From Myxococcales bacterium (lineage in GTDB: Bacteria; Myxococcota; Polyangia; Fen-1088), in contig PMLH01000575.1 in the NCBI GenBank assembly GCA_003159055.1, positions 251 through 9,430 on the forward strand: a stretch of DNA of 9,180 nucleotides, written 5' to 3'. The first letter of the stretch is position 1. Each line of letters begins with the position of its first letter. The notes under the pieces were generated by a model, which saw nothing but the letters and a program-made list of their open reading frames with translations, searched no databases and was not told where the DNA came from. This document shows, piece after piece, positions 1-6,137 of the stretch. A program made the position numbers and the translations under genes.

Positions 1-1
1 C

Positions 2-79
2 GACCTCCTCCTCGACGAGTTCGCCGCCGTCCTCGAGGGCTACCTCGCCCGCGTGCAAATGTTCGACTTCCTCGTCTGA
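2..79 (+). CDS. 3' end of an unidentified gene (last 25 codons)
   Basis: A reading frame open from the window edge encodes 25 residues ending MFDFLV and stops at TGA 77-79. Nearly every codon ends in C or G, as expected for a real gene in this genome, and the frame stops just before a convergent gene. The tail is an amphipathic helix (DEFAAVLEGYLARV) with no family signature, so the product cannot be named. The gene body lies outside the window. Confidence 0.55.
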   Translation, partial: DLLLDEFAAVLEGYLARVQMFDFLV

Positions 80-111
80 CCAGGCGAGCGCGCATCCGCG
101 ATTGCTTAGGT

Positions 112-133
112 CCGGGCAGGCCTGACTGTCGGG
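112..133. terminator. Possible bidirectional terminator hairpin between convergent genes
   Basis: CCGGGCAG (112-119) and CTGTCGGG (126-133) can pair as an 8-base stem with one mismatch and one G-U pair around a six-base loop. It lies between the stop of the plus-strand gene at 79 and the minus-strand stop at 146, where a shared terminator would be expected. There is no clear T-tract on either side, so the call rests on position and pairing only. Confidence 0.25.
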
Positions 134-145
134 AAGAACCAGGCT

Positions 146-1447
146 CTACCGAACCTCGTAGGGATGTCCCAGGCGGAACCAGGCCGCCACGGTCGGATAG
201 CTCTTGCCAATGAGGGGCATGGACGAGGTTCGGCGGCCCACGGTCCAGATATTGATGGCGCGCAAATTGCCGTCGGTGTCGCGGCGGTCGTCGACGATGC
301 CGATGTGGTCGAACGGCGATCCGTTGGGGATGCCGGTGTCGAACACGACCACGTCGCCGGGCCCGAGGCCACGCCCATGGTTGATCGCGCCCGCGACCGC
401 GTGGCGGCGCAAGAGTGCAACCAGATTTCCCACACGTCGGTGGTCGATGACCGTGCGGGGCGCTTCCGCCCTGCCGGGGTATCGGTCGGGGTGAAGCGTG
501 CGGTCTTCGAAAACCATGGCTTGCAGATCGACGCCGGCACCGCGCAAGGCTCGCACCACGATGTCGGTGCAGACCGCTTGGTCGGCGGGAATGTCGCCGC
601 CGGGAAAATCCATAGGAATCACCTTCATGGCGGCGATCGTGTAGAGGGCTGCGGCTTCGATCTGGGCCTTGGCCGCGGCCAGGATGGCGCCAGGAAGATA
701 GTCGGCCTTGCCAAGGCGCTTGTCTTCGTCGGCGGAGGCGTACACATCGACGCGCATGCCTTTGAACACTGACGAATACAGCGCGGCCGCGTCCGCATCG
801 TCGAGTCCGATGCAGCCGAGCGTCCAGTCCTTGCTCGAACCACCGCCGTGAATACGAATCGAACCCCCGAGCGCCGTGTGCTGGGGCGGCACCTCGCCGG
901 CGCGGATTGCGCGCACGATAGTAAGGTAGGTCGCCTTGTCGATCAGGTGATCGCGCAGCCCCCGCCGCGCATCCTCGACCGACGGGTAGGAAAGCCGCAT
1001 CGACCGCGCACCGTAGCGGCCGGAGTCCGGCGACGGGTCCAGCTCGGCGATGAAGTAGCGACCTTCCGGGGTCGCACCATCGCCACGCTTGACCTTGGTT
1101 CCGAGAGGATTGTCGGCGCCGAGCGCGATGCGGAACGTTTTGTCAATGGCGTCGCCCTTGATGAGGAGGAGCTTCCGCTCGCGTTTCCACACCTTGATCC
1201 AGGTGTCGGAAACCACCTCGGAAGGCAGCCAGCCTTCCACGTCCGCGCCCAGGCGCGCCCGAACCCACCCATTCTCCGCTTTTTGTACCACCACCGATTG
1301 GTTGGCGTCGACTCTGTCGACGATCTTCGCAGCCGGCACCGGCGACGCCCGTAAAGCCGAGGCCTGCCGAGCGTACGATTCCGCGTTGGCGCGTGAAGGA
1401 AGCGCGAGCAGGAACAGAGACACCGCAATGAGCGAATTTCTGGTCAT
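146..1447 (-). CDS. Secreted L,D-transpeptidase (YkuD) fused to a DUF1287 domain
   Basis: The 433-residue protein starts with a signal peptide (MTRNSLIAVSLFLLALPSRANA). An SH3-like segment follows at about 25-80 (ASPVPAAKIVDRVDANQSVV, then GWVRARL and EGWLP). A YkuD catalytic domain spans about 84-235, with the family motif as IRIHGGG (His200) and DWTLGCIGL (catalytic Cys212). YkuD enzymes make 3-3 peptidoglycan cross-links or attach proteins to the wall. The last 160 residues match DUF1287, a papain/NlpC-P60-like family: PADQAVCTDIVVRA (Cys293), IDHRRVGNL, GPGDVVVFD, and DHIGIVDD (His381). The enzyme should act in the periplasm. The chosen ATG puts the signal peptide at residue 1; a TTG 51 bases upstream would place an implausible polar stretch before it. 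No clear Shine-Dalgarno sequence is visible. It lies 191 bases downstream of the tlpA-like gene on the same strand. Transpeptidase call is firm; the role of the second domain is inferred. Confidence 0.9.
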   Translation of the reverse strand: MTRNSLIAVSLFLLALPSRANAESYARQASALRASPVPAAKIVDRVDANQSVVVQKAENGWVRARLGADVEGWLPSEVVSDTWIKVWKRERKLLLIKGDAIDKTFRIALGADNPLGTKVKRGDGATPEGRYFIAELDPSPDSGRYGARSMRLSYPSVEDARRGLRDHLIDKATYLTIVRAIRAGEVPPQHTALGGSIRIHGGGSSKDWTLGCIGLDDADAAALYSSVFKGMRVDVYASADEDKRLGKADYLPGAILAAAKAQIEAAALYTIAAMKVIPMDFPGGDIPADQAVCTDIVVRALRGAGVDLQAMVFEDRTLHPDRYPGRAEAPRTVIDHRRVGNLVALLRRHAVAGAINHGRGLGPGDVVVFDTGIPNGSPFDHIGIVDDRRDTDGNLRAINIWTVGRRTSSMPLIGKSYPTVAAWFRLGHPYEVR

Positions 1448-1550
1448 GCAATCGCACAGTGCAACCGCAGTGCCGAGCCACCGCTGGCCGTTTTCCAAAC
1501 CTTGAGCCCGCGCCCGTGCAAAGGGACTTTACGTCGCTACGCAACCGATG

Positions 1551-1635
1551 CGGAAAACCGAAACCGGATCCGTGGCCGGTTCCGGTTCCGTGGCCGGCCG
1601 CCTGTTCCGGCCTCCGGCCACCGGCTCCGGTGCCG
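1551..1635. repeat. GC-rich CCGGTTCC-type repeat with an imperfect hairpin
   Basis: The gap between the tlpA-like gene and the transpeptidase gene is packed with related short units: CCGGTTCCGGTTCCG at 1576-1590, TTCCGG at 1605-1610, and CTCCGG at 1612-1617 and 1625-1630. TCCGTGGCCGG occurs exactly twice, at 1569-1579 and 1587-1597, 18 bases apart. CGGAAAACCGAAACCGG (1551-1567) pairs imperfectly with CCGGTTCCGGTTCCG (1576-1590), so minus-strand RNA leaving the tlpA-like gene could fold here. It may be a terminator or processing hairpin, or just a short repeat prone to slippage. Function is unproven. Confidence 0.5.
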
Positions 1636-1638
1636 AAG

Positions 1639-2229
1639 TCAGCGCAAAACGCCCTTCGCCGCCGGATAGTCCCCCTCGTGCAGCGCCCCGTTGCGCACAC
1701 ACCGCACGTCGCCGTCGGCCGAGCTGAGCAAATGAATCGGAATCGGCGTCGACGGGTCTTTCACGAACCCCTTCACCCATTGCTCGTAGTCGTTCTGGCT
1801 GGCAGCCCGTGCGATCTTCGCCTGTTGCAGATCTTTGCGCCCGGCCAGGAACTTGTCGAGCGTCTGCGCCTCCTCGTCGATCGACAAGAGCAGCACGTCC
1901 ACGTCGAGGCCGTCTTTGCGAAGCTCGCCCTGCCACGTGAGCAACAGGGGAATTTCGCGCAAACAGGGCTGACACCAAGTCGCCCACAGGTTCACCCAGG
2001 TGCGCTTGCCTTTGGTCAGCGTTGGCTGCACGCGGCCGGCCAGCGGCGGGGCCAACGGTGGCAGAGTCAAACGCGGGGCCTCCCTGGTGAAGCTCGTGTC
2101 GCACCAATGCGACGCCGGCAGGGCCGCGGCCTTCACCGCTTCATAGCGCGACGACGGCGTCGGATCCGCGTTCTTGCCGGGACACCCGGCCAAGGCACAC
2201 AGTCCGAAAAGCAAGACCCCGCGGTTCAT
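1639..2229 (-). CDS. TlpA/ResA-like thioredoxin-fold lipoprotein
   Basis: This 196-residue protein begins MNRGVLLFGLCALAGC, a lipoprotein signal with the lipobox cysteine at Cys16, so it should be anchored on the outer face of a membrane. The thioredoxin core has WVNLWATWCQPCLREIPLL, with the redox pair Cys86-Cys89 in the TlpA-type WCxxC setting, then DVDVLLLSIDE and a possible cis-proline region STPIPIHLL (about 161-169). TlpA-type proteins usually reduce or transfer disulfides on extracytoplasmic clients. Two further cysteines, Cys43 and Cys177, lie outside the active site. The start overlaps the stop of the upstream gene in an ATGA (2226-2229), and no good Shine-Dalgarno sequence is present, so translation is probably coupled. 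A longer in-frame start would hide the lipobox. Fold and redox motif are clear; partner and direction of electron flow are inferred from the adjacent VKOR gene. Confidence 0.88.
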   Translation of the reverse strand: MNRGVLLFGLCALAGCPGKNADPTPSSRYEAVKAAALPASHWCDTSFTREAPRLTLPPLAPPLAGRVQPTLTKGKRTWVNLWATWCQPCLREIPLLLTWQGELRKDGLDVDVLLLSIDEEAQTLDKFLAGRKDLQQAKIARAASQNDYEQWVKGFVKDPSTPIPIHLLSSADGDVRCVRNGALHEGDYPAAKGVLR

Positions 2230-2915
2230 AGTCGGCAGTCGATCCACGCGATGAATGATGAACGATTCAGATCGGCGGTGGCGCAAGCCTCGGTACTGCG
2301 CGACCGCTGCCACTGGCAGAACTGCTGGTCAAGCTGCGCGAATTCCTCGCCCAACCACAGCAGACCGACTTCTTGGTCGATATCGGGATCCTGGAACTTG
2401 GCCTTGATCGCGTCGAGGACTGCGCTGCCGCGCCGGTGGCTGAGGTCGCGGTTGTGCTCGACCGAGCCTTCGGGCGATGCACGCGAGACCACGAAGAAGT
2501 ACGACGCTCCTCGCCGGTCGGCGAAGGATTTCTCAAGCAGGTCGGTCGCTGCTGGATCGAGATCGGCACTGTCCTTGTCGAATTGAAGAATGGCGGCGCG
2601 CCCGGACAGTGGCACAAACAGCGCATTGAAGTCGCCGCCCGACATGGACGCCACTTGGCGGGCCTGCAACGGCTGGCAGCCGCGTGCGCTTCCGCCCGAC
2701 ACGAGCCCGCACGAGGTGAGCACGCGCTTGAGAATCACTTTCAATTCGCCCGTGCAGTAGTTCATGTCAGATGCGCTGGCGGTCGCGACTTCAGGCGCTT
2801 TGCCTCGCGACTCGGCCAATCGTACGGCCGATGCGCGCGTCCAGGTCGATACTGACAGACCGACCGCCGCCAAGGTGACCAGCATCAGAACCAAGTGCAC
2901 GCGGCCGGCATTCAT
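2226..2915 (-). CDS. Membrane-anchored OmpA-like protein with six cysteines
   Basis: The 229-residue product has one N-terminal membrane segment (about 8-22, LVLMLVTLAAVGLSV) and an exported remainder. Residues about 108-174 resemble an OmpA C-terminal domain: ILQFDKDSADLDPAATDLL followed by a spaced NRDLSHRRGSAVLDAI. The NxxLSxRR core is kept, but the segment where OmpA proteins have GHTD reads SRAS, so the aspartate that binds diaminopimelate in OmpA appears to be missing. Six cysteines lie outside the OmpA-like core: 54, 70 and 80 before it; 200, 211 and 227 after it. It is the middle gene of an operon with two disulfide-exchange proteins, so it may be their client or a scaffold (inference). 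GGAGG at 2923-2927, seven bases from the ATG, sits inside the end of the VKOR gene, whose stop overlaps this start by four bases. The OmpA assignment is by motif only. Confidence 0.75.
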   Translation of the reverse strand: MNAGRVHLVLMLVTLAAVGLSVSTWTRASAVRLAESRGKAPEVATASASDMNYCTGELKVILKRVLTSCGLVSGGSARGCQPLQARQVASMSGGDFNALFVPLSGRAAILQFDKDSADLDPAATDLLEKSFADRRGASYFFVVSRASPEGSVEHNRDLSHRRGSAVLDAIKAKFQDPDIDQEVGLLWLGEEFAQLDQQFCQWQRSRSTEACATADLNRSSFIAWIDCRL

Positions 2916-4171
2916 CGGCGCACCTCCGTCGAAGCTTGCACAAGCACGCGCGAGAGCACGTAGTCGAGGCCTAAATCGGTATCCTCGTCGGGGATCTTCT
3001 GATTGCGCACGAAAAGCTGCGGCGTCAGCACCGGCAGCGAGTTGGCCACGATCCAGCGCAGGCTCTTGTTGATGCGCGCCTTCACGACGGCACTGCCCAC
3101 GCAGCCTGCCAGGGCGGGAAAATCACGCTTGATGCGCGCGTAGATGGTCGGCTGCCCGCCAGCGCCGAGCGAGCGCAGCTCGGCCTGGTTTTCGAAGGCC
3201 CACGCGACGACGTCGCGTGCCTTGTCGCCGGCACAAAGCACTGCCTCGCTGACCGCGCACGCACCTGGATGCAGTGACTCGCCGACCATCCAGTTGCACT
3301 CTTTGTCGAGGGGAAAGAGCACCAGCTTGATCTGCAGGTCGCCGCCCAAATCGCTGGCCGCCAATCGCTCGGCAAATGCTTTGCACGCCGGGCACAACGG
3401 GTCCATGACCTCGACGGCGGGAATCCGGCCGGTGCCGGGCAAGTCGAGCATCACGCCGTACTTGTCTTCAGAATGCCGAAGCCCGGACGTTTGCAGCAGC
3501 GAATCCGGATACGCCGGCTTGAGCGCCAAGTAGAGCACCAAGGGCAGCGCAACCATGGCCACGCCCTCGACGAAGTAGAAGCCCCAGAGCCCGAGACGCG
3601 AGCCCTGGCCTTGCCCGCCGGTCGAAGGCGGCGTCACGAGGTGCGCGGCGATGGCTGCGACCAGCACGCCGAGGGACGCGCCGTAGATGCCCACGCATAC
3701 CTTGCAAAACGTCCCGATCTTGGTCATCGAAATGATGGCGAACACCAGCGAGGTCAGCACGGGCAAGACCGCGGCCGCGACCATGAAACCGGTTTCCCGC
3801 CGTGATAGCGTCTTGCGCCAGAGCAAGTCGACGGCGCGAAAGAGCAGAAACGAGAAAACGCCCAGCGCCGGCAACGCAATCGGAATTCCGCCCCAGGTGA
3901 AGTCGCGCAGCACGGACGAGTACGGGCTCATCAACACCGCATGACAGCCGGATGCACCGCTTGCGTCTGGCGCGGCCAGGCCAGGCACGATCGAGCAGGT
4001 GATGGCGTGAACCTGGCGATCGAGGTGCGCGATGAAATCGTACGAGGAGACGCCGGCGAACACGACGCCGACCAGGGCGAAGAGCCCAAATGCGATCAGG
4101 GTCTTGCGCGGCGTCGCGTGCGATCCTTCGCGCTTGCCGCTTTCTGGATTGAGCATTTCGAGCGGAACCAT
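2912..4171 (-). CDS. VKOR-family disulfide-generating enzyme fused to a DsbA-like thioredoxin domain
   Basis: The 419-residue protein joins a VKOR domain to a thioredoxin-like domain, a known bacterial arrangement that uses quinone to make disulfides in exported proteins, replacing DsbB and DsbA. About five hydrophobic segments lie at roughly 24-42, 92-116, 130-150, 158-178 and 198-218. The VKOR cysteines are visible: a loop pair at Cys59 (ITCSIVPG) and Cys76 (GASGCHAVLMSPYS), and the quinone-side pair Cys156-Cys159 (GTFCKVCVGIY). GIPIALPALGVF is also typical of the family. The soluble part carries VMDPLCPACKAFAERL, with active-site Cys260-Cys263, and ends with a thioredoxin-like segment (VLTPQLFVRN). 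The chosen ATG follows an AGGA about 10 bases upstream; another ATG 15 bases later is possible, and the longer frame back to 4273 lacks protein character. It is first in a three-gene operon. Family assignment is firm; the exact start is not. Confidence 0.9.
   Translation of the reverse strand: MVPLEMLNPESGKREGSHATPRKTLIAFGLFALVGVVFAGVSSYDFIAHLDRQVHAITCSIVPGLAAPDASGASGCHAVLMSPYSSVLRDFTWGGIPIALPALGVFSFLLFRAVDLLWRKTLSRRETGFMVAAAVLPVLTSLVFAIISMTKIGTFCKVCVGIYGASLGVLVAAIAAHLVTPPSTGGQGQGSRLGLWGFYFVEGVAMVALPLVLYLALKPAYPDSLLQTSGLRHSEDKYGVMLDLPGTGRIPAVEVMDPLCPACKAFAERLAASDLGGDLQIKLVLFPLDKECNWMVGESLHPGACAVSEAVLCAGDKARDVVAWAFENQAELRSLGAGGQPTIYARIKRDFPALAGCVGSAVVKARINKSLRWIVANSLPVLTPQLFVRNQKIPDEDTDLGLDYVLSRVLVQASTEVRR
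2923..2927 (-). promoter_or_regulatory. Ribosome binding site inside the VKOR gene end
   Basis: On the minus strand this reads GGAGG, seven bases before the ATG of the OmpA-like gene. It lies in the last codons of the VKOR gene and, with the ATGA overlap, fixes the start of the second gene and supports translational coupling. Confidence 0.7.
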
Positions 4172-4389
4172 AGGCCACGAATCCTGGTGAATCCAGTTCT
4201 TCGGCCGAACGGGGTGCCCATGCCGCGAGTTCCGACGATTCGCACAACCGCTCCGTCGGTCACCTTTTCGCATTGGATACGTCCGTCAGGAAAGCATCGT
4301 GCCGCCCGCCGGAGCGAAGGCAGGGATCCCAGCGGCGTTGCGGTGGACGACGGCAATCCCCTCACCCGGCCACGCCGCGCGCGCCCCCG
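4172..4389. other. Divergent intergenic region between the VKOR operon and the DinB-tag genes
   Basis: About 220 bases separate the minus-strand VKOR start from the first plus-strand coding-like sequence. Promoters for both directions should lie here, but I could not find a convincing -35/-10 pair on either strand. Several frames stay open only because of the high GC content, and none shows consistent codon bias or a family motif. Confidence 0.4.
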
Positions 4390-4539
4390 GTCGAGGCAGC
4401 GCTCGCGTTCGTGGTCGCCGTGCACGCGGTGGTCAACGTGATCGGCTACGCCATCGGCGCGCGCAAGAGTGCGGTGTGGGGGCGCAGCAGCAGCCGGGTG
4501 GGCCGGATGCTAGGCTTGCCCACCAAGGAGAAACCATGA
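4390..4539 (+). other. Coding-like stretch ending at the DinB start (small membrane ORF or gene relic)
   Basis: In the frame that stops at TGA 4537-4539, about 50 codons have strong G/C third positions. They encode one hydrophobic helix (AALAFVVAVHAVVNVIGYAI) followed by a basic tail (VGRMLGLPTKEKP). The stop overlaps the DinB ATG as ATGA (4536-4539), a usual sign of operon coupling. The frame can be opened back to an ATG at 4273, but codons before about 4390 lose the bias and read as Arg/Pro-rich sequence, and no start with a ribosome site is clear. It could be a small membrane protein with an unusual start, the tail of a gene decayed by frameshift, or chance. The family is not recognised. 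Confidence 0.3.
4525..4530 (+). promoter_or_regulatory. Ribosome binding site of the DinB-family gene
   Basis: AAGGAG lies five bases before the ATG at 4536. It decides the start of the DinB-family gene against a longer frame from GTG 4299. Confidence 0.8.
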
Positions 4540-5051
4540 CCCCGGACACGGTCAAGTTGTTTGCCCGCTACAACATCCACGCCAACACCGAAATGGGACG
4601 CGTGCTCGCCCAACTCAGCGACGCCGAATGGACCAAGGAATTGGGCGGCTACTACCCATCCATCCGGTCGCTCTGCTCGCACGTGTTCATCTCCGATCTC
4701 GCCTGGCTGCGGCGCTTTGCCACCCTCCGGCCGTTCAGCTTCGCCCAGCATCCCATCTTCCAGCAGACACCGACGTTGGACGATTTGTTGTTCGCCAGGT
4801 TCCGCGAGTACGAACCCGAGCGGAAGACCCTGGACGAACGTTTCGCGAAATTCGCCGACGAGGTGCAGGCCGAGGATCTCTCCAAACCCCTGCGCTACAA
4901 GAACTTCAAGGGCGTCGATCAGGACCGCGACTTTGGCGGGCTGATCCTGCATCCGTTCAATCATCAGACCCATCACCGCGGCATGATCGCCCTCTATCTC
5001 GACATGCTCGGCAAGCAGAACGACTTCAGCAACCTGATGGTGCTGGTCTGA
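4536..5051 (+). CDS. DinB-family metal-dependent protein
   Basis: The 171-residue protein fits the DinB/YfiT four-helix-bundle family in length and motifs. The three metal-binding histidines are visible: His49 in SIRSLCSHVFISDLAWLRRF, and His143 and His147 in HPFNHQTHHRGM, the HxxxH pair near the end. Family members include DNA-damage-inducible proteins of unknown activity and thiol-dependent transferases that act in detoxification, so a cytoplasmic thiol-related role is possible but not shown. The start follows a good AAGGAG, and a longer in-frame extension adds only Arg/Ala-rich sequence. The tag gene follows after 17 bases, so the two are probably cotranscribed; that neighbour deals with alkylated DNA, which fits a damage or detoxification pairing. 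Family call is firm; substrate unknown. Confidence 0.88.
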   Translation: MTPDTVKLFARYNIHANTEMGRVLAQLSDAEWTKELGGYYPSIRSLCSHVFISDLAWLRRFATLRPFSFAQHPIFQQTPTLDDLLFARFREYEPERKTLDERFAKFADEVQAEDLSKPLRYKNFKGVDQDRDFGGLILHPFNHQTHHRGMIALYLDMLGKQNDFSNLMVLV

Positions 5052-5068
5052 ATCGTGATGGCCTAGCC

Positions 5069-5686
5069 ATGGCGACGCGCGAGCCAAAGGTCCAAGTCCG
5101 CTGCGATTGGGCCTCCACCGACCCGCTCCTCGTCGCCTACCACGACGAGGAATGGGGCGTGCCGGTGCAAGACGATCGCACGCTGTTCGAATTCTTGCTC
5201 CTGGAGGGGGCCCAAGCGGGGCTTTCGTGGCTGACCATCCTGCGCAAGCGCGCGGCCTACCGACAAGCATTCGCGGGCTTTGAGCCCGAAAGGGTCGCGC
5301 GCTTCGATGCGAGGAAGGTCAGCTCGCTGCTCCGCGATCCAGGGATCGTGCGCAACCGAGCCAAGGTTGCGTCGGCGGTGGCGAACGCCCGCGCCTTCCT
5401 GAAGGTGCAAGCGGAGTTTGGCTCGTTCGCGGCCTACCAATGGCGCTTCGTCGAAGGTCGGCCGCTTCAGGCTCGCCCATCCAGCCTCACGCAGATCCCG
5501 CCGCGCACGGCGTGGTCGGATGCTTTCAGCAAGGATCTGAAGCAGCGTGGATTCTCGTTCGTCGGCTCGACGATCGTCTACGCGCACATGCAAGCGGTGG
5601 GCATGGTCAACGATCATCTCGTGACCTGCATGCGCCACCGCCCCATCGCGAAGCTGGGGGCTGCTTTCCATCTGGCCGTGCACTGA
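5069..5686 (+). CDS. tag: DNA-3-methyladenine glycosylase I
   Basis: The 205-residue protein is close to the usual length of Tag, which excises 3-methyladenine from alkylated DNA to begin base-excision repair. It matches the Escherichia coli enzyme along its length: RCDWASTDPLLVAYHDEEWG at the start, LLEGAQAGLSW in the active-site region, GIVRNRAKV, SDAFSKDLKQRGFSFVGSTI, and MVNDHLVTC near the end. The zinc ligands of the family are present as Cys12, His25, His183 and Cys187. Glu46 corresponds to the catalytic-pocket glutamate and Trp54 to the stacking tryptophan. The chosen ATG directly precedes the conserved N-terminus. No strong Shine-Dalgarno sequence is seen, so translation may depend on the DinB-family gene ending 17 bases upstream. 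Function is secure. Confidence 0.96.
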   Translation: MATREPKVQVRCDWASTDPLLVAYHDEEWGVPVQDDRTLFEFLLLEGAQAGLSWLTILRKRAAYRQAFAGFEPERVARFDARKVSSLLRDPGIVRNRAKVASAVANARAFLKVQAEFGSFAAYQWRFVEGRPLQARPSSLTQIPPRTAWSDAFSKDLKQRGFSFVGSTIVYAHMQAVGMVNDHLVTCMRHRPIAKLGAAFHLAVH

Positions 5687-5722
5687 AGCCGCGCGGGCGA
5701 CCATCCCGCTCCGAGCAACGGG

Positions 5723-5768
5723 GCGCAGGCCTGCGCACGCGTGGATCCCGACGCCGAGATTCCACGCG
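5723..5768 (+). terminator. Palindrome and stem-loop after tag, possible terminator
   Basis: GCGCAGGCCTGCGC (5723-5736) is a perfect 14-base palindrome, followed at once by CGCGTGGA (5738-5745) pairing with TCCACGCG (5761-5768) across a 15-base loop. They begin 37 bases after the tag stop. The absence of a T-tract leaves a terminator uncertain; the loopless palindrome could instead be a protein-binding site. Confidence 0.3.
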
Positions 5769-5853
5769 ATTTCCGGGCCGCCGCGGTGGCGCGCGCTGAA
5801 CTCTGGAAGGTCTGCGCACGCAGCAGCGCTGGCCACACGGCCGCTCGCCCGGG

Positions 5854-5859
5854 TACACT
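5854..5859 (+). promoter_or_regulatory. -10 box of a possible leaderless promoter
   Basis: TACACT ends six bases before the ATG of the lipoprotein ORF at 5866. A -10 box at that distance would put the first base of the RNA at or next to the start codon, giving a leaderless message, and indeed no Shine-Dalgarno sequence is present. No good -35 box is seen. Confidence 0.4.
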
Positions 5860-5865
5860 CGTGAC

Positions 5866-6137
5866 ATGCGAGCTCGTGCCCTTGCCGGTTGGCCGGTCCT
5901 GGTCATTGCCCTCGCTTGCACCCCGACGAAAGCCGGCAGCAGCTCTCCGACTTCCGGCCCCAGCCCAGCCGCCGGCCCGCGCATTCCGTTCGTGGATGCG
6001 GATGATGCCTTCGACACAAGACAGGCATTCCAGCGAACGGGCGACGAGGCCAGCCAGAGTCGCGAACGGCACTACATGAAGTCCGTCCGGGCCGACTACA
6101 TCGCCAGCGATTGGACGTTGGGTACGGAACTGGGATG
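5866..6137 (+). pseudogene. Truncated lipoprotein gene
   Basis: The ORF opens with a lipoprotein signal, MRARALAGWPVLVIALAC, with lipobox ALAC at Cys18. A low-complexity Ser/Pro linker (AGSSSPTSGPSPAAGP) and a charged region (residues about 40-85, including SQSRERHYMKSVRADYIASD) follow. Coding character is good until about 6125. The same frame then runs to a TAG at 6220-6222, but those residues (RGRLARRLSRSKPSSSAV) only mirror the opposite-strand TetR gene, whose stop is at 6138. The simplest reading is an exported lipoprotein gene cut by an insertion or deletion near 6130, leaving the N-terminal part. A genuine short lipoprotein with a 118-residue product (5866-6222) cannot be excluded. The family is not recognised. 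Confidence 0.45.

Noticed and set aside
164..1354. Plus-strand open frames of 202 and 168 codons opposite the transpeptidase gene
   Set aside because: They mirror the high-GC codons of the minus-strand gene, show no motifs, and the transpeptidase has clear catalytic signatures.
1459..2586. A 375-codon plus-strand open frame
   Set aside because: It crosses two minus-strand genes and their repeat-rich gap and is rich in Arg, Gln and Pro; it is a shadow frame.
4172..4273. Longer VKOR protein starting at 4273
   Set aside because: The added residues are basic and unlike a VKOR N-terminus, and they would use up the divergent promoter region.
4299..4535. N-terminal extension of the DinB-family protein to 250 residues
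   Set aside because: The ATG at 4536 has AAGGAG at ideal spacing and matches the normal family start; the extension is Arg/Ala-rich.
4446..5270. A 274-codon minus-strand open frame across the DinB-family and tag genes
   Set aside because: Both plus-strand genes have full sets of conserved residues; the antisense frame has none.
5063..5836. A 257-codon minus-strand open frame opposite tag
   Set aside because: It is antisense to a securely identified gene, with no recognisable domain.
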